64,000 nucleotides of DNA from Bifidobacterium stellenboschense (GTDB lineage Bacteria > Actinomycetota > Actinomycetes > Actinomycetales > Bifidobacteriaceae), in NCBI RefSeq assembly GCF_000741785.1, contig NZ_JGZP01000010.1, positions 80,620-144,619 on the forward strand, in the 5' to 3' direction. The notes under the pieces were generated by a model that saw nothing but the letters and a program-made list of their open reading frames with translations, ran no database searches and had not been told where the DNA came from. Shown here piece after piece: positions 8,767 to 17,292 of the stretch (position 1 is the first letter of the stretch; every line of letters begins with the position of its first letter). Made by a program: the position numbers and the translations under genes.

Positions 8767-8795
8767 TTGCCTCTAGGGAGTTGCCCTCTAGGGAA
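8767..8795 (-). promoter_or_regulatory. Tandem 14/15-bp repeat in the leader of the ABC operon
   Basis: Two near-identical units (TTGCCTCTAGGGAG and TTGCCCTCTAGGGAA on the plus strand) abut each other about 20 bp upstream of the binding-protein start codon. The CCTCTAGGG core is partly symmetric. The location suits a repressor or post-transcriptional site. No known motif is recognised. Confidence 0.4.
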
Positions 8796-8940
8796 TCAGG
8801 GCCTTCATCCGCGCCGTGGGCGCGTGGCCCGTAATCCAATTGAGAAAGGTACGTCCGTTATCCGTCCCGACACCGACGCCCCGGTGAACGCCGCGCGACC
8901 TTGCGCGACGCCGCGATGAATTCCGGGAAACTACAGATGA

Positions 8941-8968
8941 ACTATGACGATTACGTTGTTTGCGTCAA
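8941..8968 (-). promoter_or_regulatory. Candidate promoter of the ABC transporter operon
   Basis: On the minus strand, TTGACG at 8968..8963 is followed after 16 bp by CATAGT at 8946..8941. It would give a leader of about 190 nt before the binding-protein gene. The leader shows no riboswitch core that I recognise. Confidence 0.4.
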
Positions 8969-8982
8969 CATCAGGACGCCGG

Positions 8983-9025
8983 AAAAACGCGGGGAGGGTC
9001 CCGCCGCAACGGCGGAACCCTCCCC
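8983..9025 (-). terminator. Rho-independent terminator of ddl
   Basis: The hairpin has outer arms GGGGAGGGT/ACCCTCCCC and inner arms CCGCCG/CGGCGG around a CAA loop, at 8991..9025. On the minus strand it is followed three bases later by five T residues. It lies 60 bp beyond the ddl stop. Confidence 0.85.
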
Positions 9026-9086
9026 GACGATCGCCCGGCATCAGCCGGCATGCGTCAGCCGGCGTCTCACCGGCACGCAGGCGCGT

Positions 9087-10208
9087 CTAGCGCAGCACGC
9101 CTTCGATCAGGCGGGTGATGAGCGCGGTGTAGCTCACGCCGGTCGCGTCCCACGCCTTCGGATACATGGAGATCGGCGTGAATCCGGGCATCGTGTTGAT
9201 TTCGTTGACCATCACGGTGCCGTCCGCGGTGACGAACGTGTCCACACGGCTCAGGCCGGCGCCGTCGACCGCGGCGAACGCGCGGCGGGCGACGTCGCGC
9301 ACGTCCTCGAGCACGCTGACCGGCAGGTCGGCGGGCACTTCGACGTGGCTGGCGGTGGAGTCCATGTACTTGGAGTCGAAATCGTAGAACTGGTCGTCGT
9401 CCTGATGGTCAAGCACGATCTCGCCCGGCCAGCTGGCCTCCGGCTCGTCGCCGGGGGCGGCGGCGAGCACCGCGCACTCGATCTCGCGGCCGTCGATGCC
9501 CTGCTCGATGAGCACCTTCCAATCATGCCTGCCGGCCTCGGCGATGGCGGCGCCGAGCTGGGAGGTCTGCGCCTCCGGCGAATCGGCCTCCTCGACCTTC
9601 GTCACGCCGAAGCTGGAACCGGCGCGCGACGGCTTGACGAACAGCGGATACGTGAGGCCCGCCTCGGCGACGCGTTCCAGCGCCTCCTCGGGGCGGACGG
9701 AACGCGCGTCGACCATCACGCCGGGCGCGGTGGGGATACCGGCCGCATTGAGCACGACCTTCGTGTAGTGCTTGTCCATGCACGCGGCGGACGCGAACAC
9801 GCCGCAGCCGACATACGGCACGTCCATCATCTCAAGCAGGCCCTGCACGGTGCCATCCTCGCCGTACGGGCCGTGCAGCACGGGGAACACGGCGTCGACG
9901 TGGCCGAACGGCTCGAGCGTGCCGTCCGCGTTGCGCGCGAAGAAGCCATCCTGGCCGAGTGCCACGTCGAGCACGACGTCGCGCGCGGCGGCGGTACGCT
10001 CGACGGTCGGCAGCACGCCGCCGTCGAGGTTCCAGCCGCGCGGGTCCTCGCCGCCGACAATCCACTTGCCGTCCTTGGTGATGCCGACCGGCACCGCCTC
10101 GAAACGGTCGGCGTCGAGCGCGTTCAGCACGCCGGCGGTCGAAATGCAGGAGATCGAATGTTCGTCGGCCCTGCCGCCGTACAACACCACGATGCGCTTC
10201 TTGGTCAT
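9087..10208 (-). CDS. ddl: D-alanine--D-alanine ligase
   Basis: This enzyme joins two D-alanines with ATP for peptidoglycan precursor synthesis in the cytoplasm. It has 373 residues from the ATG that gives MTKKRIVVLYGGRADEHSIS. A longer frame exists, but its extra 18 residues are not family-like. ATP-grasp features include HGPYGEDGTVQGLLEMMDVPY, FVKPSRAGSSFGV and the metal-binding MVNEINTMPGFT. It is the last gene of the plsC-gpsA-ddl run and ends in a strong terminator. Its 3' end has a duplicate at 4382..4456. Confidence 0.96.
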   Translation of the reverse strand: MTKKRIVVLYGGRADEHSISCISTAGVLNALDADRFEAVPVGITKDGKWIVGGEDPRGWNLDGGVLPTVERTAAARDVVLDVALGQDGFFARNADGTLEPFGHVDAVFPVLHGPYGEDGTVQGLLEMMDVPYVGCGVFASAACMDKHYTKVVLNAAGIPTAPGVMVDARSVRPEEALERVAEAGLTYPLFVKPSRAGSSFGVTKVEEADSPEAQTSQLGAAIAEAGRHDWKVLIEQGIDGREIECAVLAAAPGDEPEASWPGEIVLDHQDDDQFYDFDSKYMDSTASHVEVPADLPVSVLEDVRDVARRAFAAVDGAGLSRVDTFVTADGTVMVNEINTMPGFTPISMYPKAWDATGVSYTALITRLIEGVLR

Positions 10209-10331
10209 AGTCGTTTTCTCGTCCGTTTCTCTAATGCTCTTTGCCGAATCCTGCCGGATCATCGAATCATCGAATCGTTCCGGGTACCGTATCCTACTCC
10301 GCGACCGTCACGGCCGCTGTGGCCGCTGTTA

Positions 10332-11327
10332 CTACTCCGCGGTGATCTCGCGGCCGAACAGCAGGGACAGCATCTCGGCGCAGGAGATGCCCTCGTCGAG
10401 CACGCGGCTCATCGCGTAGGCGAGCGGCGTCGGCACGCCGAGCTCGTCGCCGAGCGCGACGACCGCGTCGGTGGTGGGCACGCCTTCGGCGACGCCGTTG
10501 CTCACCTTCGTCGCCTCCTCCTTGCTCAGGCCCTTGCCGAGGTTCGCGCCGAACGTGTAGTTGCGGCTCAGCGGGGAGCCGCACGTGGCGATCAGATCGC
10601 CCACGCCGGCGAGACCGGCGAACGTCTTCGGATCGGCGCCCGCGGCCTTGCCGAGCGCGGTGAGTTCGGCGAGGCCTCGCGTCTCGATCATCGCGGCCGT
10701 GTTCTCGCCGTAGCCGGCGCCGCGCGCCATGCCGACGGCGAGCGCGACGACGTTCTTCAGCGAGCCGCACATCTCCAGTCCGATGACGTCGGTGGTGACG
10801 AACGCCTTGAAGTAGTCGGTGGTGCAGGCCTTGGCGACCTTGGTCGCGTTGTCGAGGTTCTCGCAGCCGACGACGGTCGCGGCGGGCTGGCGCAGCGCGA
10901 TCTCCTTGCTCAGGTTCGGGCCGGAGATGGCGGCGAAACGGTCGGACGGCAGGTCGAGGGATTCGCGCACGACCTCGTCCATGCGCTTGTTCGTGTTGCG
11001 TTCGATGCCCTTCATAAGGCTCACGACGATCGCGCTGTCCGGGATGAGGCCCTTGAATTCGGCGAGCGCGACGCGCGCGAACTGCGCGGCGATCGCGACG
11101 ACGACGATCTCGGCGTCCTTGACCGATGCGGCGCGGTCGCCGGTGGCGGTCATGTTGTCCGGCAGATGCTCGATGAACGGGAGCCTCACGTGGTTGCGGT
11201 GGTTGTCGCGGATGCCTGCGACGATTTCGGGCTCCATCGCCCACATCGTCACGTCGTTGCCCGCGTCGGCCAGCACCTGGCCGAACGCGGTGCCCCATGC
11301 GCCGGCGCCGAGAACAGTGATCTTCAT
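10332..11327 (-). CDS. gpsA: NAD(P)H-dependent glycerol-3-phosphate dehydrogenase
   Basis: This enzyme reduces dihydroxyacetone phosphate to sn-glycerol-3-phosphate, the backbone for phospholipids. It has 331 residues, normal for the family. The Rossmann motif is VLGAGAWGTAFG at the N-terminus. The catalytic Lys lies in SLKNVVALAVGMARGAGYGEN, and the substrate-binding GVGDLIATCGSPLSRN is present. It sits between plsC and ddl on the same strand. The PlsC neighbour esterifies a derivative of its product. Confidence 0.97.
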   Translation of the reverse strand: MKITVLGAGAWGTAFGQVLADAGNDVTMWAMEPEIVAGIRDNHRNHVRLPFIEHLPDNMTATGDRAASVKDAEIVVVAIAAQFARVALAEFKGLIPDSAIVVSLMKGIERNTNKRMDEVVRESLDLPSDRFAAISGPNLSKEIALRQPAATVVGCENLDNATKVAKACTTDYFKAFVTTDVIGLEMCGSLKNVVALAVGMARGAGYGENTAAMIETRGLAELTALGKAAGADPKTFAGLAGVGDLIATCGSPLSRNYTFGANLGKGLSKEEATKVSNGVAEGVPTTDAVVALGDELGVPTPLAYAMSRVLDEGISCAEMLSLLFGREITAE

Positions 11328-11392
11328 GTTGTGTGATTCCTTACTTTCGATTCGTGACTGTTTCGTGACCTTCGTGCCATGCTACTCGCCGC

Positions 11393-12289
11393 TCACGCCG
11401 AGGCGATCGGCTTGCGGCTCATCGTGCGGTAGTCCCAGTAGCCTTCCGCCGGGAACTTCTCGCCGCGGATCTCCTCAAGCAGTTCGTTGAGGCGGATGAA
11501 CATGCGCCATTTGAGCGTTTCGACGGCTTCGGCCGGCGGCTCGTCGCCCCAGTGCTCCATGCCTTCGAGCAGGTCGGAGTAGTCGAGCTGGTGGTCGTAG
11601 CACATGACGACGTTCTTGTGCGGCCACGGCCACCAGTGGTTGATGGAGGCGGCGCCCCACGTGGCGGCGCAGAACAGCGGCACCTGCTTGCCGAGTCGGC
11701 GGGACGCTTCGAGCGCGATGAACGCGGCGCCCTCCTTGATGCTCATCACCCATTTTTGCGGGTCGCGGGTGACGGTGCCTTCGGGCCAGACGGTGAGCGG
11801 ACGGCCGGAGACGAGGATGTCGATCGAGGTCTCCTCGATCTGCTTGGCCTTGCCGGAGTGGCGTTGGACGGGCTGCATGCCGACGAGCTGGAACCATTTG
11901 CCGATGAGCGGCCATTTCGCCATCTCGGCCTTGGCCATGTAGCGGGGGCGGCGGCCCATGTGGAACATGCTGGCCATCGGCACGAACACGTCGAACATGG
12001 TCACGTGCGAGGCGGCGGTGATGAACGGGCCGTCTTCGGGGATGTTGTCGAGTCCCCACGCGTAGGTCCGGCAGCTCGCGTTGAAGACGACGTCGACGCC
12101 TTTGAGCAGGCGGCGCGTGCCGTTCGGGTTCTGCGCATCGATCTCGCGCTGGTTGATGCGGCGGTCGGGGCCGGTGGGCAGGTCGCGCATCGGGTCGACG
12201 AGATGATGCTTCTTCGCGAGTTTCGCCACCTGCGCGTCGGAGAGCGGTTTGACCGCGGAGCGCGGCGACGGTTTTCCTTTGGATGCCAT
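11393..12289 (-). CDS. plsC: 1-acyl-glycerol-3-phosphate acyltransferase family protein
   Basis: This membrane-associated acyltransferase is for phosphatidic acid synthesis. It has 298 residues with a basic N-terminal extension of about 75 residues. The HX4D box is ASHVTMFD near residues 91-98. The substrate-binding box is VWPEGTVTRD, and a PLFCAATWGA segment follows. The box lacks the common Asn before His, as in several actinobacterial members. It lies 65 bp upstream of gpsA, and the two are likely co-transcribed. Symbol use reflects family; the precise acceptor is not proved. Confidence 0.88.
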   Translation of the reverse strand: MASKGKPSPRSAVKPLSDAQVAKLAKKHHLVDPMRDLPTGPDRRINQREIDAQNPNGTRRLLKGVDVVFNASCRTYAWGLDNIPEDGPFITAASHVTMFDVFVPMASMFHMGRRPRYMAKAEMAKWPLIGKWFQLVGMQPVQRHSGKAKQIEETSIDILVSGRPLTVWPEGTVTRDPQKWVMSIKEGAAFIALEASRRLGKQVPLFCAATWGAASINHWWPWPHKNVVMCYDHQLDYSDLLEGMEHWGDEPPAEAVETLKWRMFIRLNELLEEIRGEKFPAEGYWDYRTMSRKPIASA

Positions 12290-12342
12290 GCGCCTTATTC
12301 TACGTTCGCCCCCTACCGCGGCTCGTGCGTTCGTCCTTCCCC

Positions 12343-12384
12343 GCCCCCGCTGGCGGGGGCTCCCGCGAAGCGGGTGGGGGTGGT
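12343..12384 (+). repeat. Two-hairpin palindromic repeat, copy 1
   Basis: Hairpin A is GCCCCCGC-TG-GCGGGGGC. Hairpin B is CCCGC-GAA-GCGGG. The tail is TGGGGGTGGT. It lies between plsC and murA. Confidence 0.9.
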
Positions 12385-12403
12385 CTCAATCGCACCCGCG
12401 AAA

Positions 12404-12448
12404 CCACCTCCAGTCAGCCTACGGCTGACAGCCCCCGCCAGCGGGGGC
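12404..12448 (-). repeat. Two-hairpin palindromic repeat, copy 2
   Basis: This copy is in opposite orientation to copy 1, 19 bp away, with hairpin B changed to GTCAGCC-GTA-GGCTGAC. The stem pairing is kept although the bases differ. A truncated hairpin-A remnant follows at 12457..12470. Confidence 0.88.
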
Positions 12449-12484
12449 GAGCAGTCCGCCAGCGGGGCGGGCATAACAAGGCCG

Positions 12485-13810
12485 TCAGTCGAAGTCGGCG
12501 CCGAGTTGCTGGAGTTTGCCGCGGAAGTCGGCGTAGCCGCGGTCGATCAGGCTGATGCCCTGCACGTTGGACGGGCCCTTCGCGGCGAGCGCCGCGATCA
12601 GGTGGCTGAATCCGCCCCTGAGGTCCGGCACGTCGATGTCGCGGCCAGTGAGCGGGGTCGGTCCGAAGATCACCGCGGAATGCTTGTAGTTGCGCTGCTG
12701 GAAGCGGCACGGGAGCGACCCGAGGCACTCGCGGTACAGCTGGATCGTCGCGCCCATCTGCACCAAGGGCTTCGTGAAGCCGAAACGGTTCTCGTACACG
12801 GTCTCGTGCACGATCGACAGGCCGTTCGCCTGCGTGAGGGCCACGACCAGCGGCTGCTGCCAGTCGGTCATGAAGCCGGGGTGCACGTCCGTCTCGATCG
12901 CGACCGGCTTCAAGTCGCCGCCCGGATGCCAGAAGCGGATGCCCTTGTCGGTCACGTCGAATTCGCCGCCGACCTTGCGGAACACGTTGAGGAACGTCAT
13001 CATCTCCGGCTGGGTCGCGCCCTTGACGAAGATGTCGCCGTGCGTGGCCAGCGCCGCCGACGCCCAGCTCGCCGCCTCGATGCGGTCGGTGAGCGACGTG
13101 TGCGTGTAGCCCTTCAGCTCCTTGACGCCCTCGATGCGGAACGTGCGGTCCACGTCCACGCTGATGATCGCGCCCATCTTCTGCAACACGGCCACCAGAT
13201 CCATGATCTCCGGCTCGATCGCCGCGCCCGACAGCTCGGTCTTGCCCTCGGCGAGCACGGCCGCGAGCAGCGTCTGCTCGGTCGCGCCCACGGACGGGTA
13301 CGGCAGGTGGATCTTCGCGCCGTGCAGTCCGTTCGGCGCGGTGATGTGGATGCCGTCCTTGTGCTCCTTGTCGACGTTCGCGCCCAGCTTCCTGAGCGTC
13401 TCCAGATGGAAGTCGATCGGACGGCCGCCGATGTTGCAGCCGCCCAGCGCCGGGATGAACGCCTCGCCCAGACGGTGCACCAGCGGGCCGGAGAACAGGA
13501 TCGGGATACGCGACGAGCCGGACAGCGTGTCCACGTCCGCCACGTCCGCGAGCTGCACGTGCGTCGCGTCGATCGTGACGACGCCGTGCTCGCCGTCCAC
13601 GTCGACGTCCACGCCGTGCAGGCGCAGCAGGTCGGACACGACATGCACGTCGCGGATCTCCGGAACGTTCTTCAGCACCGACTTGCCCGGCGCGAGCAGC
13701 GCGGCGACCATCGCCTTGCTCACGAAGTTCTTCGCGCCACGCACCTTGATCGTGCCGTTCAGCGGCTTGCCGCCCTCGACGTGCAGCACGTCGTTCTCGT
13801 TTTCGCCCAC
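12485..13810 (-). CDS. murA: UDP-N-acetylglucosamine 1-carboxyvinyltransferase
   Basis: This enzyme transfers enolpyruvate from PEP to UDP-GlcNAc, the first committed step of peptidoglycan synthesis. It has 441 residues from a GTG start (VGENENDVLHVEGG) preceded by AGAGG. The 42-residue upstream extension is not family-like. The substrate Lys-Asn is in KVRGAKNFVSKA. The catalytic-loop Cys is in ALGGCNIGGRPIDFHLE, so the enzyme should be fosfomycin-sensitive in principle. It is the first of the envelope block on this strand, and the two repeat copies separate it from plsC. Confidence 0.95.
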   Translation of the reverse strand: MGENENDVLHVEGGKPLNGTIKVRGAKNFVSKAMVAALLAPGKSVLKNVPEIRDVHVVSDLLRLHGVDVDVDGEHGVVTIDATHVQLADVADVDTLSGSSRIPILFSGPLVHRLGEAFIPALGGCNIGGRPIDFHLETLRKLGANVDKEHKDGIHITAPNGLHGAKIHLPYPSVGATEQTLLAAVLAEGKTELSGAAIEPEIMDLVAVLQKMGAIISVDVDRTFRIEGVKELKGYTHTSLTDRIEAASWASAALATHGDIFVKGATQPEMMTFLNVFRKVGGEFDVTDKGIRFWHPGGDLKPVAIETDVHPGFMTDWQQPLVVALTQANGLSIVHETVYENRFGFTKPLVQMGATIQLYRECLGSLPCRFQQRNYKHSAVIFGPTPLTGRDIDVPDLRGGFSHLIAALAAKGPSNVQGISLIDRGYADFRGKLQQLGADFD

Positions 13811-13955
13811 GATTACCTCTTTCGATTCAACAGGACCGCGAAACACTATCAAACAGTGTGCCATAAGGCATGTGCGAACACCGTGAAACCCGTGGCGATG
13901 CGGCTGGCGGCGTAATCGTCGCGCCGCCGGCCGCACGCCGCCGCGACCGCCACGC

Positions 13956-13979
13956 CGATTGTGACGCGCGTCACAATCG
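13956..13979. promoter_or_regulatory. CRP/FNR-type 24-bp perfect palindrome between murA and the NADH oxidase gene
   Basis: The palindrome contains TGTGA-CGCGCG-TCACA, the classical two-half-site arrangement with a six-base spacer, and is perfect over 24 bp. It lies about 145 bp upstream of the murA start and 140 bp upstream of the NADH oxidase start, between divergent genes. A CRP/GlxR-like regulator is the family-based guess. No regulator gene of that type is in the window. Confidence 0.65.
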
Positions 13980-14041
13980 CCGGCGATCGCCGCGTGCCCG
14001 GCGGACCCGCCGCCGTCGCTTTGCTATGGTGGGCAGCAGAG

Positions 14042-14053
14042 GTGAACGTTCAC
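14042..14053. promoter_or_regulatory. 12-bp palindrome upstream of the NADH oxidase gene
   Basis: A perfect GTGAACGTTCAC lies 66 bp before the start codon, just after a TATGGT box at about 14023. It may be an operator. The regulator is unknown. Confidence 0.4.
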
Positions 14054-14119
14054 GGAAGGCAGGCGATCGGAGACTGCCGGAACGCGCCACCCGCACCACT
14101 ACGCAAAGGAGCATAATCC

Positions 14120-15481
14120 ATGACCACCGTCGCCATCGTCGGATGCACGCACGCCGGCACCTTCGCCGCCACGTCGATCCTCGCCGAGCATCCCGATTGG
14201 ACCGTCCACGTGTTCGAACGCAACGGCACGCTGTCGTTCCTCTCGTGCGGCATCGCCCTGTGGGTCGGCGACCACGTGTCCGACCCGAAGAAGATGTTCT
14301 ACTCGTCGCCCGAGGCGCTGGCCGAGGCGGGCGCGACCATGCACATGCGCACCGACGTGACGTCCATCGACGTCGCCGCCAAGACGCTCACCTACCGTCC
14401 GGTCGACGCGATCGGCGTGGGCGACGCGGCCGGCGAGGAGCGGACGCTGCGCTTCGACAAGCTCGTCGTCACCACCGGCTCGCGCCCGGTCGTGCCGCCG
14501 ATCCCGGGCATCGACAGCCCGCACGTGCTGCTGTGCAAGAACTGGGACCACGCCATCGCCATCAAGGAGAAGGCGAAGGAGGCGAAGTCGGCGGTCGTGA
14601 TCGGCTCCGGCTACATCGGCGCGGAGATCGCCGAGCAGTTCTCGCTCACCGGCGTCAAGACCACGCTCGTCGACGGCCTCGACCGTCCGCTCGCCAACAA
14701 CTTCGACAAGCGGATCACCGACCAGGTGGCCGCCGCGTTCGAGGAGCATGGCGTCACGCTCGCGCTCGGCCAGAAGGTGACCGCCTTCCGCGACAACGAC
14801 GACGACACCGTCACCGTCGTCACCGAAAAGGGCGAATACACGGCCGAGATGGCGATTCTCGCGGTCGGCTTCCTGCCGAACACGGACCTGCTCAAGGGAC
14901 AGGTCGACATGCTGCCGAACGGCGCGATCGTCGTCGACGACTACATGCGCGCCTCCGTGCCGGACGTGTACGCGTGCGGCGACTCGGCGACCGTCTTCTA
15001 CAACCCGACCGGCAAGCACGACTACATCCCGCTCGCCACGAACGCGGTGCGCCAGGGCCTGCTCGTCGGCCGCAACATCGCGGAGCCGACCGTCAAGTAC
15101 CTCGGCACGCAGGCGACGAGCGCCGTGCAGCTGTACGACCTGTCGCTCGCCGCGTCCGGCCTGACCGCGGCCGGCGCGGAACGCCGCGGACTCACCGTGC
15201 GCGAGACCGAGCTGACCGAGGACTACCGCCCCGACTTCATGCTCACCACCACGCCCGTCACGTCGATCCTCACATGGGATCCGGTCACGCGCGAGGTCAA
15301 GGGCGGGCAGTTCTGCTCGAAGGCGGACATCTCCGGCGCGGCGAACGTGATCTCGATGGCGATCCAGACGAAGTTCACCATCGACCAGCTCGCGAACGTG
15401 GACTTCCTGTTCCAGCCGAACTTCGACAAGCCCGTCTACTACGTCGGCGCCGTCGCCATGAAGGCCGCCGCCGAAGCCTGA
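14120..15481 (+). CDS. nox: FAD-dependent NADH oxidase / CoA-disulfide reductase family
   Basis: This cytoplasmic flavoprotein probably reduces oxygen with NADH (water-forming type), protecting an anaerobe and regenerating NAD. It has 453 residues. FAD-binding VAIVGCTHAG is at the N-terminus. The redox-active Cys is in LSFLSCGIALWVG near residues 39-51. NAD-binding VVIGSGYIGAEIAE is near 154-167. FAD-binding VYACGDSATV is near 284. The start has AAAGGAG eight bases upstream. A CRP-type palindrome and a second palindrome lie in its promoter region. CoA-disulfide reductase activity is an alternative for this family. Confidence 0.88.
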   Translation: MTTVAIVGCTHAGTFAATSILAEHPDWTVHVFERNGTLSFLSCGIALWVGDHVSDPKKMFYSSPEALAEAGATMHMRTDVTSIDVAAKTLTYRPVDAIGVGDAAGEERTLRFDKLVVTTGSRPVVPPIPGIDSPHVLLCKNWDHAIAIKEKAKEAKSAVVIGSGYIGAEIAEQFSLTGVKTTLVDGLDRPLANNFDKRITDQVAAAFEEHGVTLALGQKVTAFRDNDDDTVTVVTEKGEYTAEMAILAVGFLPNTDLLKGQVDMLPNGAIVVDDYMRASVPDVYACGDSATVFYNPTGKHDYIPLATNAVRQGLLVGRNIAEPTVKYLGTQATSAVQLYDLSLAASGLTAAGAERRGLTVRETELTEDYRPDFMLTTTPVTSILTWDPVTREVKGGQFCSKADISGAANVISMAIQTKFTIDQLANVDFLFQPNFDKPVYYVGAVAMKAAAEA

Positions 15482-15725
15482 CAAATACCGCCCCCGCCTG
15501 ACAAATGCCGCCCCCGCCGGCGGGGGCTCCCGCGAAGCGGGTGGGGGTGGTCCAGCCGTACTCCAGCAACTCGCCCCTGCTGGCGGGGCTCCCGCGAAAC
15601 AGATGGACAATCGGCCGTACTCGCCCCCGCTGGCGGGGGCTCCCGCGAAGCGGGTGGGGGTGGTCCGACGGCGACCCCCACGTAACCACCCCCAGTCGGC
15701 TGACGCCGACAGCCCTCCGGGCCCT
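15480..15725. repeat. Repeat cluster: tandem 20-bp duplication plus palindromic repeat copies 3-6
   Basis: The first 39 bases are two tandem copies of a 20-mer (TGACAAATACCGCCCCCGCC and one variant base), beginning at the stop codon of the oxidase gene. Two-hairpin repeats follow at 15510..15552, a decayed copy at about 15574..15608, 15623..15664, and an inverted one at 15685..15725. The rest of the gap to 15878 holds short palindromic fragments (AACGCCTCCGGCGTTTG at about 15786) and no gene. Confidence 0.85.
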
Positions 15726-15878
15726 GCAACTACAGACGGCCTCCGGCCGACATCACACAGCTCGCTGTCGCTCGCTTTCGCCTACAAACGCCTCCGGCGT
15801 TTGCTTCACGGCTCAGCCCGCCGGCGGGGGCACGACGGAACGGTACCCCTCGTCTACGGGGCCGAGACCGGCGATCCC

Positions 15879-17072
15879 CTACAGACTCGCCTTGATCTTG
15901 TGGGCGAGGTCGGCGTCCCACATCGCGCCGGTGGCGGACATCACGCTGTCCGCGCCGGCGCGCTTGTACGCGGCGAAATCATCCGGCGTCACGACGCCGC
16001 CGACGCCGTTGATCGCGAAATCAAGTCCGCTCTTCTCGCGGATCGCGGCGAGGCGCGAGACCATGTCGAGGCCCGCGCCGCGGATCGCGTGACCGCACAC
16101 GCCGGAACGGTCGCGGCCCTTGCCCGGCAGGGCCTGATCGCCGTTCGCGTCGACGAGACGCGCGGAAATCGTGTTGATCGTGCTGAAACCCTGCACGGTG
16201 CCGCGGCCCACGGTCGATTGCACCATGAGTTCGAGCGCCGCGTCGTCGGGGATGTAGGCGAGTTTCACCATGAGCGGCGTGTCGCCGATCTCGTTCTTCA
16301 CCGCCTCGGCGATGCGACCGACGAGCAGCGGATTATGGCATAGCAGCACGTTGTGCCCCTCGTTCGGGCAGCTCGTGTTCATCACCATGACCTTCGCGCC
16401 GGTCTCCTTGACGAGGCGCGCGGTGGTCGCATGGTCGGCGATGTACTCCTCCTCGGTCATGCCCTCCACGCGGGAGCCCTGGAAGCCGGGGACGAGCAGC
16501 TGGCCGGGGCCGGCCGCCGCGATCGCGCGGAACATGTCCGGCTGCCACAGGTCCGGGTCCTGCGAGGGGACTCCGAAGCTGTTGGAGATGGAGATCGGAC
16601 GCTCGTAGTTCGTGTCGGCGAACACGCCCTCGTCGAGTTCGGGACTGCCGGGGGTGAGCGAGCCGTCCGCCGAGCGCGGGTGCACGGCGAGCACGTTCGG
16701 GAACGGGTTGCAGCCCCATGCGCGCGAACGCACCGTCTTGTAGGTGGCCAGGTCGAAGCCCATGCGGAACGCGGCCGTCGTGAAACGGCTGTTGAGCAGC
16801 GGACCGGCGGGGATGCCGAACGCGAGGTTCACCGGCACCCCGAGGAACGAGTCAGTAGGGGCGGAGACACCATTGCCTTGCTCCCCCTCCGAGGGGGAGC
16901 TGGCCGCGGAGCGGTCTGAGGGGGTACCTGCGGAGCCGGATTCCGCCCCACCGGCCGCCTCATCCCGCTTCAGCGCTTCGGCGAACGCGCCGAACGGGCC
17001 CTGCTCGTAGTTGTCCTCATAGGTGCGGTTCACGTCGTAGAACGGTTCGGACTGGTGGAGGTCCTGGCTCAT
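15879..17072 (-). CDS. Dihydroorotate dehydrogenase-like flavoprotein carrying an in-frame repeat
   Basis: This TIM-barrel flavoprotein would oxidise dihydroorotate or a related substrate. It has 397 residues from MSQDLHQSEPFYDV. Conserved segments include FGIPAGPLLNSRF, YKTVRSRAW, ISISNSFGVPS, VMNTSCPNEGHN (with the Cys typical of class 1 enzymes) and INGVGGVVTPDD. Residues about 40-73 are low-complexity. Residues 49-65 are encoded by a palindromic repeat, so they are an insertion between the N-terminal helix and the barrel. The start is chosen for the GAGGAG upstream; a longer open frame exists. No pyr operon surrounds it. pyrD is likely but not certain. Confidence 0.82.
   Translation of the reverse strand: MSQDLHQSEPFYDVNRTYEDNYEQGPFGAFAEALKRDEAAGGAESGSAGTPSDRSAASSPSEGEQGNGVSAPTDSFLGVPVNLAFGIPAGPLLNSRFTTAAFRMGFDLATYKTVRSRAWGCNPFPNVLAVHPRSADGSLTPGSPELDEGVFADTNYERPISISNSFGVPSQDPDLWQPDMFRAIAAAGPGQLLVPGFQGSRVEGMTEEEYIADHATTARLVKETGAKVMVMNTSCPNEGHNVLLCHNPLLVGRIAEAVKNEIGDTPLMVKLAYIPDDAALELMVQSTVGRGTVQGFSTINTISARLVDANGDQALPGKGRDRSGVCGHAIRGAGLDMVSRLAAIREKSGLDFAINGVGGVVTPDDFAAYKRAGADSVMSATGAMWDADLAHKIKASL
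16880..16926 (+). repeat. Palindromic repeat inserted in frame in the dihydroorotate dehydrogenase-like gene
   Basis: The element has the family architecture with diverged sequence. Hairpin A is CTCCCCCTC-CGA-GGGGGAG. Hairpin B is GGCCGC-GGA-GCGGTC. The tail is TGAGGGGGT. It is translated as about 16 residues near position 49-65 and keeps the frame. Confidence 0.75.
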
Positions 17073-17292
17073 GGTGTTCTCGATTCTCCTCGGCTCTGTG
17101 CGGATGACTGTGCACTGGGCGGCCGTGCGCTTGTCCGCGCGCAACGACCATGCGATGACGGTGCGTCTATGCGCGACGTCGAGCGGAAATCGCCACAATC
17201 GGCGGATACGCTCGCCTACCTACCCATCATCCAGCATAAGCACCGTCATACACAAACGACGCGCGCCCAAGGGCACGCCGCCGCTACGAAAG

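Noticed and set aside
8748..8940. Riboswitch in the leader of the ABC operon
   Set aside because: The leader is long enough, but no TPP, cobalamin, SAM or other recognised conserved core is visible.
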